From an uncultured Flavobacterium sp. (GTDB lineage Bacteria; Bacteroidota; Bacteroidia; Flavobacteriales; Flavobacteriaceae), in contig CAMPIZ010000096.1 in the NCBI GenBank assembly GCA_946886675.1, forward strand, positions 1-6,544: a stretch of 6,544 bases of DNA, in the 5' to 3' direction. Shown here piece after piece: positions 1 through 6,391 of the stretch. How positions within the stretch are numbered: position 1 is the stretch's first letter; every line of letters begins with the position of its first letter. The notes under the pieces were generated by a model. The model was not told where the DNA came from, searched no databases, and was given only the letters and a program-made list of their open reading frames with translations. Both the position numbers and the translations under genes were made by a program.

Positions 1-119
1 GCATGGTAACACTTATGTAATAAAAAAGATATTTAATAGATGTTTTTTACATGGGTTGTTACGTTTCAATAAAAATTAACCCTCTGTTTTTAAGGATAAA
101 ACATTAATTGCACTTTTTC

Positions 120-148
120 TTGTCAACACATATGTCAACGTATGTTAA
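120..148 (+). promoter_or_regulatory. Weak candidate Bacteroidota-type promoter (TTG / TATGTTAA)
   Basis: TTG at 120-122, an 18-nt spacer, then TATGTTAA at 141-148. The Bacteroidota consensus is TTG, 17-23 nt, TAnnTTTG, so the -7 box keeps TA and two of the T residues but lacks the last T and G. Transcription would start near 155, leaving a ~125-nt leader containing the inverted repeat. The match is partial and AT-rich DNA gives many such hits. Confidence 0.22.
121..139. repeat. Direct repeat TGTCAAC, 12-nt spacing
   Basis: TGTCAAC occurs at 121-127 and 133-139, followed by a looser TGTTAAA at 143-149. The first two copies are spaced 12 nt, close to one helical turn, inside the candidate promoter. 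This could be a regulator site or chance. Confidence 0.35.
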
Positions 149-221
149 AGAAAAATTAAAGCTTATAAAAGTAAATTTACCGTTACTTAACATTAAAAAA
201 CCACATCCCCATATTTATCCA

Positions 222-250
222 AAAACAGGAATACACCCCGTTCCTGTTTT
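222..250. promoter_or_regulatory. 10-bp perfect inverted repeat in the leader, 31 nt before the start codon
   Basis: AAAACAGGAA (222-231) and TTCCTGTTTT (241-250) are exact reverse complements around a 9-nt loop. The stem has only three G-C pairs. It could be a leader hairpin of the large gene, a terminator for a gene upstream of the window, or an operator. The + strand has no U-run beyond the stem, but the - strand reading continues into TTTTT, so a terminator for leftward transcription is also possible. Confidence 0.55.
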
Positions 251-281
251 AAAGAGCACAATTGAACTTAACACATAAGCT

Positions 282-338
282 ATGAAAAAAACTACTTTAT
301 TGCTATTTCTTTTCTTTTTTACCTATTGCAGTTATGCA
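282..338 (+). other. Signal peptide (Sec, signal peptidase I type)
   Basis: Residues 1-19: MKK start, a Leu/Phe-rich core (TTLLLFLFFF), then TYCSYA with predicted cleavage before Gln20. A-x-A-like cleavage followed by Gln is very common in exported Bacteroidota proteins. Cys16 lies before the cleavage site, and the context is not a convincing lipobox, so a lipoprotein signal is less likely. Confidence 0.92.
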
Positions 339-3300
339 CAGCTGGCAGTAGAAGATTTTGAAGGGACATGGCCGCCCGCGGGTTGGACTATTTATGAGAA
401 TGGAGTGGGTACAGCCGATTCCTGGCAGCAAAGTGAGGACGGAAATCCATTTCAGCTGCCTTATGAAGGAACCTATGCCGCTTTTGTTGACGATCAGGAT
501 GTACCGGATGGTACTACTTTGCCACAGGACTGGCTTGTAACGCCTCAATTTACACTTCCTGTTAATGCAAAGCTGCAATTTTACAGCAGCCTTACTGTTA
601 ACGGAGATAATGGAGGGTTATACAGAATAATGATATCTACAGATACAGATCCGTCTAACCTGGCTGCTTACACTCAGGTTATAGAATGGACAGAGCTTGA
701 AATAAACCCCTCTCAGACTGAGTATAATGAAATCGAAGTAAACTTGCCTGCTGATACAGCGGGGACACCTGTTTATATTGCTTTTGTTATGGAAGGAGAT
801 GAGGCCGACAGGTGGCTTGTTGATTATGTAAGTGTAACCCAGCAATGCTTTATGCCGGATAACCTTATAGCTTCTAATATTACACTAACTTCGGCAGATT
901 TGTCATGGGATGAAATGAATGGAGCCTCAGAGTGGGAAATTGAAGTGATACAGGCAGCCCAGGTTCCTACAGGAACAGGAGATGCTTATAACGGCACACT
1001 TCCATACCCTGTAAATGATCTTGACCCCGGAACAGATTACCAGTTTTATGTAAGGACAATATGCGATGCAGGGCTGGAAAGCGACTGGGCAGGACCTTTT
1101 ATGTTTAGTACTGCCGGTTATGGAGATACCTGCGAAGACCCGATAGCATTTGCTACGCTTCCATATTCTGATACGGATAATACTTCTAATTATGCTAATA
1201 TGTATAGTGGTGCAGCCGGGACAGGCTGTGGTACATCTTTTTGGGAAGAATATCTTGCCGGTAATGATGTAGTGTATGAGTATACCGCCGGATTTACTGG
1301 GGAAATAAGTGTAGACGTTACAAACATGGCAGAGTTTGCCGGTGTTTTTGTATACGAAAGTTGTGCTGATATTGGCGTGGAGTGTATAGCGGGAGCCACT
1401 TCGGGTTTTGGCGGTAACTCAGCTTCCATACCTACGGTAGGTGTTACATCCGGCCAAAATTATTATATAGTAATATCAACCAGTTTTGGTAATCCGGTAA
1501 CACCATATACATTAGCCATTCAGCAGGTAAATTGCGAACCGCCTGTAGGTTTGCCGGTTGTGGCCGATATGACATCGGTACAGCTTTCCTGGACAAACCC
1601 TACCGCTGCTGCTTCATGGGAAGTGGTAGTACAGGAACCGGGACTGGGGCTTCCTGCGGGAGCCGGAGAAACAGCTGCTACAAATACAAACTTTGTAGTG
1701 GATGAATTAACCCCTGCAACTTTATATGAATATTATGTAAGGGCCGATTGCGGAGATGGTACTTTTAGCGCATGGGCAGGCCCGTACCAGTTTAATACTT
1801 TAATATGCGAGGCTACAGCCCAATGTAACTATACCTTTGTATTAACCGATCTTGCGGGCGACGGCTGGAATGAAAACACCATGTCGGTAATGCAAAACGG
1901 CATTACACTGGCAGTTTTAGGACAGGATTTTATGTCGGGAGCAGGGCCTGTTGAAGTGTCGGTGCCTGTGTGCCACGGTATTCCAGTTCAGCTTTTTTGG
2001 AATGACGGAGGCTTTTCTGCAGAGCAGGTAGGTGTAAGCATTAAAAATTCTTTTAATCAGACAGTATACAGCAAAGCACCAGGAGAAGGATTACAAAACT
2101 CACTTTTATATGAAGGCGATGTAGACTGTAATACTATTGCCTGCTTACCGCCATTTGAGGTAGAAGTTTTAAGCAACACGCTTACTTCTGTACAGCTTGG
2201 ATGGGAAGGTGCATCTACCGGCGATTGGGAATATTATATTGTGGAAGAAGGTGGTACCGCACCTGATGAAGATACACCGGGAACATCGGTAACAACGAAT
2301 CCGGTTACTATAAACGATCTTGATGCGGCAACTAATTATGATTTTTATATCAGGATGATATGTGATGGTGCTGCCACACCCGAAAGTATTTGGGGAGGCC
2401 CGCATGAGGTTAGCACACAAAGTTGTGCAGAGGCAGATAAATGTGATTATATTTTCACTATGACTGCCGAAAGTGGTGGTTATGCCGGTAATACAATGAC
2501 CATTACACAAAATGGAGTATATGTTACAACCATAGGCTCTACATTTACAGAAGGTTCCTCACAATCGGTTACTGTACCTTTGTGTGATGATCTTCCTGTA
2601 GAGGTTTACTGGAATTTTGGTGGCAACCCTTATTCTATCGGGTTAACCATTACCAATACATATGAGCAGACAGTTTACACCCTTATAGAGGGTGAGGAGA
2701 TACAAGGCGCAATAATTTATGATGGTTTGATAGAGTGCAATAATCCTGCCTGTATTCCTCCAGCAGATTTAACAGCAGAAAATGCTTCTATGTCAACTAT
2801 TGATCTTGGATGGGAAGGCCTTCCTGCTGGCTCATGGGAGTATTATATTACAGAAGCCGGCAATCCTGCACCAACACCGGATACAGATGGAGAAGATACA
2901 GATGTAAACCCGGTGACTGCAACAGGGCTAACAGCATCAACCAATTATGAATATTATGTAAGGGTAGTTTGTGAAGGCGGTACTTACAGCGAATGGGCAG
3001 GGCCTTTTGCTTTTAATACCACAGTATGCGCGCCGGAAAATAAATGTATTCACTATTTTGAATTAACCAGTGCACTTGGCTGGGGATGGGAAAATACAAC
3101 TATGACTGTATTTCAGGGTGGGGTACCTATCGCGACTATAGGTCCGGGATTTGATTTTGGCGGTTCCTACACTGTAGAAATACCCCTTTGCCCTGATGTG
3201 CCTATAGAAATATTCTGGAATAATGATGGCTGGGGTAATCCTGCCGACAAAGGCCTGAATATTTATACTACCTACATGGAAGACTTTTTTGCAATGGCTC

Positions 3301-6300
3301 CCGGTACCGGAGGGCAGGGTACAGTTATATTTACAGGGACGCCTTCATGTGATGTTCCTCCGTGTCCTAAACCTCAGGACTTAACAGCATCAGACATCAC
3401 ACTTACTACTGCTGTTTTGGGATGGACAGAAATGGGATCTGCAACAGAGTGGGAAGTAGCTGTGTTGCCTTCGGGCTCTCCTGAACCTACAGTGCCGGGT
3501 GAAGTAACAGACGAACCAACTTTTACTGCTAACGATTTAAACTCAGGAAGTGCCTATGTATTTTATGTAAGGGCGAATTGCGGAGGCGAAAACGGATATA
3601 GCACTTGGAGCGGTCCGTTTACATTTATTACACCACTTGAAAATGATAATTGTGCTGCAGCTACCGAACTGCCGGTAAACCCGGGTCTGGAATGTATAGA
3701 GTCAGTTTCCGGAGTGATGAATGGCGGAACTGCAAGCGGTATAACTTCAAACTGTACCTGGACAACGCCATTGGTAGATGTATGGTATCAGTTTGAGGCT
3801 ACAAATGAAATACACAGTATAAGCCTTAGCAATCACACAGGGGACGTGCTTCCGTTTCATGCTGTATTTTCAGGGCCTGATTGTGATAACCTGACTGAGA
3901 TATCCTGTAACTATGAGTCCGGAGGAAGTACGCTTACCGGGCTTACCATAGGAGACACTTACTGGATACAGGTTTATGTTGATGGCGGTACACCGGAACT
4001 TACTTCTATTACTAGTTTTGATATTTGTATCTATACGCCAATAGGGAATTCTATAATTGTAGACCAGACAGAATATACGGTTGATGAAATAGTAAATGAT
4101 ATACTGGTAGATTCTGATTGCGGACTGGTTTCCAATATTACATGGAGTACTGGTATAGATCATGGTGTGGGGTCAAACGGAATAGCATACTTTAATAAAG
4201 GTACAACCAACTTTCCTATGCAGGAAGGTATATTGCTAACAACAGGTAGGGCAGACCAAGCTATGGGGCCTAATAATACTACCATGGGTAATGGCTCTTT
4301 GGGAGAAGGTGACTGGTGGCCAGGTGATGATCAATTATTTGACTATGTACTTGAATCTGGTGTTAACCCATTCCTTATGAGTCTTAACCAGGCTTCTATA
4401 CTGGAATTTGATTTTGTTCCGGTAACAGATCATATTAAATTTCCGTTCATATTTGCTTCAGAGGAATATGACGGAACAGGACAGTGTTTTTCTTCTGATG
4501 CTTTTGGTTTCTTCCTTACAGCGCCGGATGGTACAGTGACTAACTTAGGCGTTATACCGGGTTCTACAGTACCTGTTACAACAAAAACAATTAGGGATGA
4601 AGCCTATGTGGACCCATCTTACGAATTTCCCTGTGAATCTGTGAATCCGGAATTGTTCGACAAATATTATGGCCCATTTAATGGATTAGACTCTATGACG
4701 GCTCCGGTTAACTTTAACGGGCATACGGTAATAATGTATGCGGAAGCTGATGTAACTCCGGGACAGACCTATCATATAAAAATGGTAGTTGCCGATGATT
4801 TGAGTACAGCGCTCGATTCGGGAGTTTTTATAGGTAAATTTGATATAGGTAACGTAGATATAGGCATAGACCTTACTGTAGAAAACGGGAACGCACTTTG
4901 TGCAGGGGAAGAATTTACTATAGACAGTGGCCTTGATGAGGAATTGTATGAAATTACCTGGCTGCAGGACGGTGAAGTAATGGAAGGCGAAACAGGTGCC
5001 AGTATAACTGTAACGGAAGCAGGTGAATACACTATACAGGTTACTTATCTTACCACAACATGTGGCGGAAGTGACACGGTAGTTGTAGAGTACTATGAAT
5101 CTATTGAAGAAGCTACACAGGAACCTGTAGACTTAACAGCATGTATGGGAGGCGATACTGCCTCATTTAACCTGACAGAGAATACAGAGCTTATACTTGC
5201 AGGAGCAAATCCGGATGATTACATTATAACCTATCACCTTTCTGAGGAAGATGCGGATACGCAAACTGGGGCTTTAGAGTCACCGTATGAAAATATAAGC
5301 AATCCGCAGACTATATATACAAGGGTACAGGTTGCAGGCGGAGTATGTTATGTAGTATACAATTTTAGCCTTATTGTATCTCCGCAATACGTGGCAGATG
5401 AGCTTCCTGATGTGGAAGAATGCGATAGCTATACATTACCTGCACTTAGTGAAAATAATAATTATTATACTGGAGAAAATGGTTCTGGAGATATGCTTGC
5501 TGCAGGTGATACAATAACAGAATCTCAGGTTATTTATATTTATGCGCAGTCTGAAACAGAACCGGGTTGTGCAGGCCAAAGCAGTTTTAATGTAACTGTA
5601 AACCCACAGCCATCTTTCTCACTTGGCGATGCTATAGAAGTATGCGACCCATCTCTTGCCATAATAGAAGTGATGCCGGATAATTTTGATGCTGCCGAAG
5701 CAACTTATGAATGGATGCTTGATGGAACAATTATACCGGGCAACGGCCCAGTACTCGAAGCCATTGATTATGGGACTTATACGGTAACAGTAACAATAGG
5801 TAACTGTTCGCATAATGAAAGTGTTGAAGTAACTGAAGATGAAGACGCCGTGGCATTTGATATTTCTCACGGATGTGAGGGTATGGTTTATATGATTAAT
5901 GTTATACCTGAGGATGGCTCTTTTGACCCTTATATGGCTGATATATCCTGGAGTGGCCCTAATGGTTTCAGCAGTTCTGATATTTCTGTGGAAATAGAAG
6001 ATGAAGGAGTGTATACTGTAACTATTACAACACCGGAAGGCTGTGTAGGAGAGGGTTCAGTTCAGGTTGATGCTACAGGATGCCTTGTGCCAAAGGGTAT
6101 ATCGCCAAACAATGATGATATAAACGATTCCTTTAACCTTGAAGGTTTAGGCGTGAGAAGACTTACCATATTTAACCGATACGGACAGGAAGTATTTAGC
6201 TTTAACGGCGACTATACTGATGAATGGCATGGACAATCTGATAATGGTGAAGACTTACCAACAGGAACTTATTTTTATGCTATAGAACGTAATAATGGCG

Positions 6301-6344
6301 AAAATAAAACCGGTTGGGTATACATAAACAGGCAGGAAAATTAA
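282..6344 (+). CDS. Giant multidomain T9SS-secreted surface protein (adhesin-like; FN3, choice-of-anchor J and L, type B sorting domain)
   Basis: The 2020-residue product begins with a signal peptide (Lys-Lys, hydrophobic core, SYA|Q) and ends with a T9SS type B sorting domain, so it should cross the inner membrane by Sec and the outer membrane by T9SS. Between them lie an anchor-J/cleaved-adhesin-like domain (~22-188), five FN3 domains, two PPC-like domains (~281-417, ~1120-1253), three copies of an unnamed four-Cys module, a choice-of-anchor L domain (~1257-1523) and five Ig/PKD-like repeats (~1525-1934). All are predicted beta-sandwich folds and no enzyme motif is visible, so adhesion or a structural surface role is inferred, not shown. 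The ATG at 282 is chosen because the signal peptide starts exactly there; no Shine-Dalgarno precedes it, which is normal in Bacteroidota. The frame is uninterrupted through every domain, so no frameshift or truncation is seen. A terminator 48 nt after the stop and the lack of neighbours suggest a single-gene transcript. Ligand unknown. Confidence 0.97.
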   Translation: MKKTTLLLFLFFFTYCSYAQLAVEDFEGTWPPAGWTIYENGVGTADSWQQSEDGNPFQLPYEGTYAAFVDDQDVPDGTTLPQDWLVTPQFTLPVNAKLQFYSSLTVNGDNGGLYRIMISTDTDPSNLAAYTQVIEWTELEINPSQTEYNEIEVNLPADTAGTPVYIAFVMEGDEADRWLVDYVSVTQQCFMPDNLIASNITLTSADLSWDEMNGASEWEIEVIQAAQVPTGTGDAYNGTLPYPVNDLDPGTDYQFYVRTICDAGLESDWAGPFMFSTAGYGDTCEDPIAFATLPYSDTDNTSNYANMYSGAAGTGCGTSFWEEYLAGNDVVYEYTAGFTGEISVDVTNMAEFAGVFVYESCADIGVECIAGATSGFGGNSASIPTVGVTSGQNYYIVISTSFGNPVTPYTLAIQQVNCEPPVGLPVVADMTSVQLSWTNPTAAASWEVVVQEPGLGLPAGAGETAATNTNFVVDELTPATLYEYYVRADCGDGTFSAWAGPYQFNTLICEATAQCNYTFVLTDLAGDGWNENTMSVMQNGITLAVLGQDFMSGAGPVEVSVPVCHGIPVQLFWNDGGFSAEQVGVSIKNSFNQTVYSKAPGEGLQNSLLYEGDVDCNTIACLPPFEVEVLSNTLTSVQLGWEGASTGDWEYYIVEEGGTAPDEDTPGTSVTTNPVTINDLDAATNYDFYIRMICDGAATPESIWGGPHEVSTQSCAEADKCDYIFTMTAESGGYAGNTMTITQNGVYVTTIGSTFTEGSSQSVTVPLCDDLPVEVYWNFGGNPYSIGLTITNTYEQTVYTLIEGEEIQGAIIYDGLIECNNPACIPPADLTAENASMSTIDLGWEGLPAGSWEYYITEAGNPAPTPDTDGEDTDVNPVTATGLTASTNYEYYVRVVCEGGTYSEWAGPFAFNTTVCAPENKCIHYFELTSALGWGWENTTMTVFQGGVPIATIGPGFDFGGSYTVEIPLCPDVPIEIFWNNDGWGNPADKGLNIYTTYMEDFFAMAPGTGGQGTVIFTGTPSCDVPPCPKPQDLTASDITLTTAVLGWTEMGSATEWEVAVLPSGSPEPTVPGEVTDEPTFTANDLNSGSAYVFYVRANCGGENGYSTWSGPFTFITPLENDNCAAATELPVNPGLECIESVSGVMNGGTASGITSNCTWTTPLVDVWYQFEATNEIHSISLSNHTGDVLPFHAVFSGPDCDNLTEISCNYESGGSTLTGLTIGDTYWIQVYVDGGTPELTSITSFDICIYTPIGNSIIVDQTEYTVDEIVNDILVDSDCGLVSNITWSTGIDHGVGSNGIAYFNKGTTNFPMQEGILLTTGRADQAMGPNNTTMGNGSLGEGDWWPGDDQLFDYVLESGVNPFLMSLNQASILEFDFVPVTDHIKFPFIFASEEYDGTGQCFSSDAFGFFLTAPDGTVTNLGVIPGSTVPVTTKTIRDEAYVDPSYEFPCESVNPELFDKYYGPFNGLDSMTAPVNFNGHTVIMYAEADVTPGQTYHIKMVVADDLSTALDSGVFIGKFDIGNVDIGIDLTVENGNALCAGEEFTIDSGLDEELYEITWLQDGEVMEGETGASITVTEAGEYTIQVTYLTTTCGGSDTVVVEYYESIEEATQEPVDLTACMGGDTASFNLTENTELILAGANPDDYIITYHLSEEDADTQTGALESPYENISNPQTIYTRVQVAGGVCYVVYNFSLIVSPQYVADELPDVEECDSYTLPALSENNNYYTGENGSGDMLAAGDTITESQVIYIYAQSETEPGCAGQSSFNVTVNPQPSFSLGDAIEVCDPSLAIIEVMPDNFDAAEATYEWMLDGTIIPGNGPVLEAIDYGTYTVTVTIGNCSHNESVEVTEDEDAVAFDISHGCEGMVYMINVIPEDGSFDPYMADISWSGPNGFSSSDISVEIEDEGVYTVTITTPEGCVGEGSVQVDATGCLVPKGISPNNDDINDSFNLEGLGVRRLTIFNRYGQEVFSFNGDYTDEWHGQSDNGEDLPTGTYFYAIERNNGENKTGWVYINRQEN
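345..845 (+). other. Choice-of-anchor J / cleaved-adhesin-like domain (residues ~22-188)
   Basis: The segment opens with VEDFEG-x-WPPAGW, followed by a W-x(2)-SED stretch, the WLVTPQF strand and a closing DRWLVDYVSVT. This order (F-E-x-P-P-GW, W-L-x-P-x-F, W-x-x-D-x-V-x-V) is characteristic of the choice-of-anchor J / cleaved adhesin superfamily, a jelly-roll MAM-like fold found in T9SS-secreted peptidases and adhesins. Its place directly after the signal peptide is usual for the family. In relatives the fold is linked to carbohydrate or surface binding; no ligand can be named here. Confidence 0.82.
846..1112 (+). other. Fibronectin type III domain 1 (residues ~189-277)
   Basis: Starts at C189 (CFMPDNL), with strand B ADLSW, the late strand-F motif YQFYVRTIC (C261) and the ending SDWAGPFMFST. 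The same landmarks recur in four later FN3 domains. Two cysteines 72 residues apart bracket the core. It links the anchor-J domain to the first PPC-like domain. Confidence 0.85.
1122..1532 (+). other. PPC-like beta domain 1 (residues ~281-417)
   Basis: Begins GDTCEDPIAF and contains GNDVVYEYTAGFTGEISVDV, then FVYESCADIGVECIAG and GQNYYIVISTS. The D-C-x-x-A/P start, the [ND]-x-V-[VW]-Y-x-[YF] strand and the late Y-x-I-x-I/V strand are typical of pre-peptidase C-terminal-like (PPC) domains in secreted Flavobacteriia proteins. It holds four cysteines (284, 316, 361, 368). No peptidase is attached, so the domain is probably structural or binding. Confidence 0.68.
1806..2129 (+). other. Module X1: unnamed four-Cys beta module (residues 509-616)
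   Basis: Cysteines at 509, 515, 564 and 616. It contains LTDLAGDGWNENTMSV, a motif resembling the GDGW-x-x-N-x-[ML]-x-V pattern of some secreted beta-sandwich domains, then VPVCHGIPVQLFWND and a closing LLYEGDVDC. It keeps GDGW intact, unlike copies X2 and X3. Predicted to be all-beta from alternating hydrophobic residues; function unknown. Confidence 0.75.
2424..2738 (+). other. Module X2: unnamed four-Cys beta module (residues 715-819)
   Basis: Cysteines at 715, 721, 768 and 819. The NTMTITQNG strand, VPLCDDLPVEVYWN and IIYDGLIEC align with X1 and X3. The GDGW turn of X1 is replaced by SGGYAGN, so any role of that turn is probably lost or altered here. Confidence 0.75.
3027..3350 (+). other. 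Module X3: unnamed four-Cys beta module (residues 916-1023)
   Basis: Cysteines at 916, 922, 970 and 1023. TTMTVFQGG, IPLCPDVPIEIFWNND and VIFTGTPSC match the other copies. The turn reads LGWGWENTT, a partial version of the X1 GDGW motif without its Asp. Confidence 0.75.
3363..3632 (+). other. Fibronectin type III domain 5 (residues ~1028-1117)
   Basis: CPKPQDLTASDIT at the start, AVLGWTEM for strand B, AYVFYVRANC (C1100) for strand F and STWSGPFTF at the end. It is the FN3 half of a fourth unit whose X module is absent; a PPC-like domain follows instead, so the tandem array ends here. Confidence 0.87.
3639..4040 (+). other. PPC-like beta domain 2 (residues ~1120-1253)
   Basis: Begins ENDNCAAATELPV and contains PLVDVWYQFEAT, FSGPDCDNLTEISCN, LTIGDTYWIQVY and a closing FDICIYTP. 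This order is typical of PPC-like domains in Flavobacteriia surface proteins. It has six cysteines (1124, 1138, 1158, 1201, 1209, 1249). It resembles domain 1 only in outline, so the two are not recent duplicates. Confidence 0.75.
4050..4850 (+). other. Choice-of-anchor L domain (residues ~1257-1523)
   Basis: Hallmarks in order: YTVDEIVNDILV near the start, GIAYFNKG, GILLTTGRA, an ILEFDFVPVTDHIKFPFIF strand leading into FASEEY, SDAFGFFL, and finally YHIKMVVADD followed by DSGVFIGKF. These mark the choice-of-anchor L family, which occurs in secreted bacterial proteins carrying alternative C-terminal anchoring signals, among them T9SS. The molecular role of the family is not well defined. At ~267 residues the domain looks full length. 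Confidence 0.88.
4854..6083 (+). repeat. Five Ig/PKD-like repeats (residues ~1525-1934)
   Basis: Five consecutive beta repeats at ~1525-1605, 1606-1702, 1703-1775, 1776-1853 and 1854-1934. Repeats 1, 4 and 5 look PKD/Ig-like (ITWLQDGE / YEWMLDG / ISWSGPNGF followed by GEYTIQV / GTYTVTV / GVYTVTI). Repeat 2 carries the Flavobacteriia pattern P-x-D-L-x-x-C, F-N-L-T and QTIYTRV. Repeat 3 has CDSYTLPAL, YYTGENGSG and VIYIYAQ, another common T9SS-protein repeat. Each repeat has one cysteine pair. They form a stalk between the anchor-L domain and the sorting domain, as often seen in type B substrates. Confidence 0.82.
6090..6341 (+). other. T9SS type B sorting domain (CHU_C / gliding-motility-associated C-terminal domain, residues ~1937-2020)
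   Basis: PKGISPNNDDINDSFNLEGL, then LTIFNRYGQEVF, a DEWHG turn, LPTGTYFYAI and the ending GWVYINR. These are the signature blocks of the type B C-terminal domain (TIGR04131/PF13585), which directs cargo through the type IX secretion system; in studied Flavobacteriia, type B cargo often needs a PorP/SprF-like partner. The usual SPNGDG-x-ND motif is varied to SPNNDDIND. No sprF-like gene is present in the window, so a partner, if needed, is encoded elsewhere. Confidence 0.95.
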
Positions 6345-6391
6345 TACTTAAACACACACAAACTTCATAGATTGCTTTTGTTTATGTTCTG

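Larger units (their letters stand above)
1..281. other. AT-rich upstream intergenic region, no gene seen
   Basis: All frames are broken by stops. The longest stretch at the left edge, reading from position 2, is open for only about 25 codons and resembles nothing known to me. The region holds a weak promoter candidate, a short direct repeat and an inverted repeat, listed separately. Its length suggests the large gene has its own promoter. Confidence 0.7.
1533..3350 (+). repeat. Three tandem composite units: FN3 domain + unnamed four-Cys module X (in-frame protein repeat)
   Basis: Three consecutive FN3-X units start at C418, C621 and C824, and a fourth FN3 follows at C1028, giving periods of 203, 203 and 204 residues (609, 609 and 612 nt). 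Modules X1 (509-616), X2 (715-819) and X3 (916-1023) share C-x5-C-x-[YH]-x-F, [TN]-M-[ST]-V/I-x-Q-x-G, [VI]-P-[VL]-C-x-x-[VIL]-P-[VI] followed shortly by WN, and a closing Q-rich strand ending G-x(3)-C. Copies are clearly diverged at DNA level, with only short identical stretches, so this is an old duplication of a protein unit. I do not recognise a named family for X. Confidence 0.9.

Noticed and set aside
2..79. Short + strand open stretch at the left edge, possibly the tail of an upstream gene
   Set aside because: About 25 codons with no recognisable motif in AT-rich DNA; the window edge prevents a decision and coding signal is absent.
172..179. TAAATTTA as an alternative -7 promoter box
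   Set aside because: It resembles TAnnTTTG but has no TTG at the expected distance upstream; only a TTA at 145-147 with a 24-nt spacer is available.
358..540. Overlapping 60-codon + strand frame
   Set aside because: Wholly inside the large gene in another frame, with low-complexity, unlikely protein content.
303..578. Open frame of 91 codons on the - strand inside the large gene
   Set aside because: It lies wholly opposite the signal peptide and anchor-J coding region, and its translation has no recognisable features; it is a shadow of the real gene. The same applies to the other antisense frames at 618-845, 1190-1429, 2169-2510, 3870-4163, 4772-5032 and 5619-5870.
1122..1532. Protease or other enzyme function implied by PPC-like and cleaved-adhesin-like domains
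   Set aside because: No peptidase or other catalytic domain is present anywhere in the 2020 residues; these accessory domains also occur in non-enzymatic surface proteins.
1533..3350. CRISPR array or DNA-level tandem repeat
   Set aside because: The repetition is at protein level with diverged DNA and a 609-nt period inside a coding frame; there are no short identical repeats with spacers.
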